From Tenacibaculum caenipelagi (lineage in GTDB: Bacteria > Bacteroidota > Bacteroidia > Flavobacteriales > Flavobacteriaceae), in contig NZ_SNYH01000004.1 of assembly GCF_004363005.1 (NCBI RefSeq), positions 124,001 to 188,000 of the forward strand: 64,000 bases of DNA. The letters run 5' to 3'. Below, in pieces: positions 61,720-64,000 of this stretch. Made by a program: the position numbers and the translations under genes. The stretch's first letter is position 1. Each line of letters begins with the position of its first letter. The notes under the pieces were generated by a model that saw only the letters and a program-made list of their open reading frames with translations, ran no database searches and had not been told where the DNA came from.

Positions 61720-62637
61720 TTACAATCCTAGTTCATCCATTTTCTTCTTTTCATATCTACTATCTTCAGCAGGATAGCGTAATTTACCTTTGTAGTTTTT
61801 AGAATCTTTAGCCAACGCGTATATTAAACTCTCTCCAGCATTATTTGGAGATTCATTATAGATAGGATCTGTATAGGCTTCTTGTGTTGAAATAACCTTC
61901 CAACCTTTCTTTTTAAATAGCTGAATTAGATCATCCATAAATAAGGCAGCAGCAAAATTATGATGCAATAACAGGTTATGTTTAATATGTCTTCCTGTAA
62001 GTTCAAAAGCTAATTTTTCATAAAATTGAGCACAATTCCAAAGGTGTTCAAGGTAATATTCTTTATACTTGTTGAGGTCGAAAGTAGGATCAGTACGTAG
62101 CTTTTTGATTAAACGACTGTCAATATACCAATCAGAAGCATCAATAGTAACGTATCCGTTTTTATAGTTTTGTTCTTTTAAGAAATTACGAAAAGCTTTA
62201 ATTTTTTCTTTTGTATTGCCTTCCTTAAGATATGGAAATCGAAAGTATTTTTGATAATTAGAATACTGTTTAATAAGGCTATCATTTTTTAGTAATTCAT
62301 TTTTAAATTGTTCAAAAGTTACTTTAGGACTATTATAATTTGGATGTGTATAGGTGTGATTGGCAATACTATGTCCGTCATTATTCCAAGACTCTAATAA
62401 ATGTTTTCCTCGTTCACTGTCTTTACCTTTTCCAGTAACAAACAAAGTAGTTTTTACATTGTTATCTTTTAATTTATTTAACAACATGGCATTCCATTTT
62501 TCAAAAGAATAGCCAGGTCTGTCACCCAAAGTACCATCATCAAAAGTAAAACAGATAGACTGTGCGTATAATGAATTCTGGAGAAAAATAGCTAGCAGTA
62601 TACTTACTAACTTAATTCGTAATATGTTTTTAATCAT
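61720..62637 (-). CDS. exported polysaccharide deacetylase family protein
   Basis: 305 residues. A signal peptide (ILRIKLVSILLAIFLQNSLY) leads to a NodB-type domain: ICFTFDDGTLGD (catalytic/metal Asp pair), then the HxxxH metal pair in IANHTYTHPNYN, and RFPYLKEGNTKEK. The C-terminal motif with the second catalytic His is at LLLHHNF. Likely substrates are N- or O-acetylated sugars of peptidoglycan or exopolysaccharide; not certain. It lies downstream of the M56-M23 gene past a terminator. Confidence 0.87.
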   Translation of the reverse strand: MIKNILRIKLVSILLAIFLQNSLYAQSICFTFDDGTLGDRPGYSFEKWNAMLLNKLKDNNVKTTLFVTGKGKDSERGKHLLESWNNDGHSIANHTYTHPNYNSPKVTFEQFKNELLKNDSLIKQYSNYQKYFRFPYLKEGNTKEKIKAFRNFLKEQNYKNGYVTIDASDWYIDSRLIKKLRTDPTFDLNKYKEYYLEHLWNCAQFYEKLAFELTGRHIKHNLLLHHNFAAALFMDDLIQLFKKKGWKVISTQEAYTDPIYNESPNNAGESLIYALAKDSKNYKGKLRYPAEDSRYEKKKMDELGL

Positions 62638-62665
62638 TGTATTGTAATTATTTTAAAAATGTAGC

Positions 62666-62697
62666 TAAAAAAAACTCCCATAAAATCAATGGGAGAA
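62666..62697 (-). terminator. terminator of the M56-M23 gene
   Basis: CTCCCAT pairs with ATGGGAG (62675-62695), with a run of eight Ts on the minus strand. Confidence 0.85.
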
Positions 62698-62723
62698 TTG
62701 CTTTAATAAAAAGAGTTTGTAGA

Positions 62724-64000
62724 TTATTCTTTGATGAAGTTTATAGGGTTTACTTGTGCTTCTTTATAATGTACTTCATAATGTAAGTGTGCGCCTAAAG
62801 ATGCACCTGTATTACCAACATATCCAATAATATCTCCCTTTTTGACAGATTGATTTTTGGTAACGTTGAATTTTTGTAGGTGTGCATACCATGTTTGGTA
62901 CCCATCGCTATGTTCAATTACAATTAAGTTCCCCCATTTGTCTTGGTCAGCAGCTTTGGCAATAACTCCATCCGCAGTAGCAACAACAGGTGTTCCTATA
63001 GGCGCTTTAATGTCAATGCCATTATGCATCATTTTTTTTCCATTTTTTAATGGATTTCTTCTCTTTCCATAGGTACTACTGATGTCTTTTTTACTTTTCC
63101 CTTGCACAGGAAAAAGAGTGGGAGGATCAAGGACAAACTCCTTAGCTAATTGTGGAGTTGTACTAGGTAAGAGTTTTTCAGTTGTGTTTGGCTTCGTAAA
63201 TGCCAAACAAAGACTTGCAGCACCCATAATGAATACTGAGTAGGTGAGTTTGTACACCTTAGCCGTAGGCTTCCTTGTGATCATATCTATTCGCTTTTTG
63301 ATTACTGATTGATTAAAATAACTGTATAAGCTATTTGAAGTTGCTGTTTCTTTTTCAATGTTTTGTAAAAGAACCGCTAAGTAGTTAGATGTTTTGGTAG
63401 CTCCATTTAATACCCAACTATCTGCTTGATATTCGTGTACAGCTTTTAACGATTTACGATACCTATACACTAGCGGATTGAACCAAAAGAATACAATATA
63501 GATTTCAGCAAGTAGCACATCTATAGAGTGTTTTAATACTACATGTGCTTTTTCGTGTTCAACTATTAATATATTTTCTGAAGGATTTATATGCTTAGAA
63601 ATGAATATCCAATTAAAGAATGAAAAAGTATTGGTATGATTGGTGTGTATTAATTGAACATTACCGTTATGTGTAACTTTTGATTGCTGTTTTAATTGAA
63701 AAAGTAACCAAATTGAATGTAGCATGCGTAAGAATACCAACGAGCTAACTAAGATGTATAAACCGAAAAGGATAGTTTTAAAATTATAGGCTTTTGTACT
63801 TGTTTCTTCAATAGTATCTACCAAGACAGTCTCGCTATTTGCTATAAATTCATTGAATTGAGGAATTTGTATTATTGTTGAGGGAGCTTTCAACGTTAGT
63901 AAGTATGATAGCGGAGCTAACAAAGCAACAACAGGCATTAAAAGCAATGAGAATCGGTTGATTTGATGAAAAGTAACTTTACTACTAACTATAATATAGA
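62724..64000 (-). CDS. M56/M23 fused metallopeptidase (partial at 5' end)
   Basis: The reading frame stays open to the window edge, so the N-terminus is missing; upstream of the first visible Leu it reads VTFHQINRFSLLLMPV, as in BlaR1-type proteins. About 425 residues are visible. The first part is a BlaR1-like M56 domain with membrane helices and the zinc motif HEKAH (HExxH). The last ~140 residues are an M23 (LytM) endopeptidase: HNGIDIKAP (His/Asp) and HLHYEVH. Such fusions are known in Flavobacteriaceae and may link sensing to cell wall cutting. The usual BlaI-type repressor would lie outside the window. Confidence 0.88.
   Translation of the reverse strand, partial: YIIVSSKVTFHQINRFSLLLMPVVALLAPLSYLLTLKAPSTIIQIPQFNEFIANSETVLVDTIEETSTKAYNFKTILFGLYILVSSLVFLRMLHSIWLLFQLKQQSKVTHNGNVQLIHTNHTNTFSFFNWIFISKHINPSENILIVEHEKAHVVLKHSIDVLLAEIYIVFFWFNPLVYRYRKSLKAVHEYQADSWVLNGATKTSNYLAVLLQNIEKETATSNSLYSYFNQSVIKKRIDMITRKPTAKVYKLTYSVFIMGAASLCLAFTKPNTTEKLLPSTTPQLAKEFVLDPPTLFPVQGKSKKDISSTYGKRRNPLKNGKKMMHNGIDIKAPIGTPVVATADGVIAKAADQDKWGNLIVIEHSDGYQTWYAHLQKFNVTKNQSVKKGDIIGYVGNTGASLGAHLHYEVHYKEAQVNPINFIKE

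Overview
The window looks like ordinary chromosome from a marine or host-associated member of the Bacteroidota, family Flavobacteriaceae, possibly close to Tenacibaculum or Polaribacter (the genus is only a guess). The DNA is very AT-rich. Genes are mostly not preceded by Shine-Dalgarno sequences. Many start just downstream of the Bacteroidota promoter box TAnnTTTG. Several lineage markers agree with this: the fused LpxC-FabZ, a split transketolase, PorX (the type IX secretion regulator), the M56-M23 fused peptidase, DUF4199, DUF4105 and DUF4251 proteins, and the gene order HD protein-lpxD-lpxC/fabZ-lpxA-efp-lpxD2-sucD.

Layout. 1-4422 (minus): an MsbA-like ABC exporter cut by the window edge, a phospho-sugar mutase, a membrane-anchored glycosyltransferase and a DUF4199 protein. 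4600-4693: SRP RNA with a near-ideal promoter. 4718-9834: xerD, an outer-membrane barrel, aroQ, a DUF4105 membrane protein, a YheT-type hydrolase and pssA. 9928-12847 (minus): lptB, an AhpD-like protein, tatC and kdsD. 12994-15623 (plus): recQ and a VOC protein. 15769-19396 (minus): a small membrane protein, alanine dehydrogenase, tsaE and porX. 19552-26577 (plus): the lipid A operon with efp and sucD. 26680-30791: an orphan double-glycine-type peptide, an M16 lipoprotein peptidase and fabG. 30792-32088: an unusual block with a G-run hairpin array, an XRE-type regulator and a 656-base non-coding region dense in GTTTAC-N4-GTAAAC palindromes. 32089-36638 (minus): purL and a carboxypeptidase-regulatory-domain protein. 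36859-38577: a lipoprotein of the cholesterol-dependent cytolysin fold. 38706-38898: tRNA-Leu(GAG) and tRNA-Lys(TTT). 39006-45865: aroK, a phosphoribosyltransferase, an S4 protein, an FKBP lipoprotein with calcium-type repeats, beta-barrels, the transketolase C-half, maf, a degenerate UbiA protein and smpB. 45958-49123: hsp20 and clpB. 49282-56157: ytxJ, an SF2 helicase, fahA, glyA, rmuC and an acyltransferase. 56237-61614: a DUF4251 lipoprotein, a Crp/Fnr regulator, two pirins, tandem His-rich lipoproteins, a TMEM175-type channel and a second double-glycine peptide. 61720-64000 (minus): a polysaccharide deacetylase and an M56-M23 peptidase that runs off the right edge.

Most of the window is housekeeping, with envelope biogenesis the main theme: lpxA/C/D, kdsD, lptB, pssA, tatC, porX, fabG/fabZ and the exporter. 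No insertion sequence, prophage, CRISPR array or integrase-linked island was seen. The features most worth a second look are the cytolysin-fold lipoprotein, the G-run hairpin array with its neighbouring operator-rich XRE locus, the two orphan leader peptides, the tandem HxH lipoproteins, and a UbiA homologue that has lost its first metal-binding motif.
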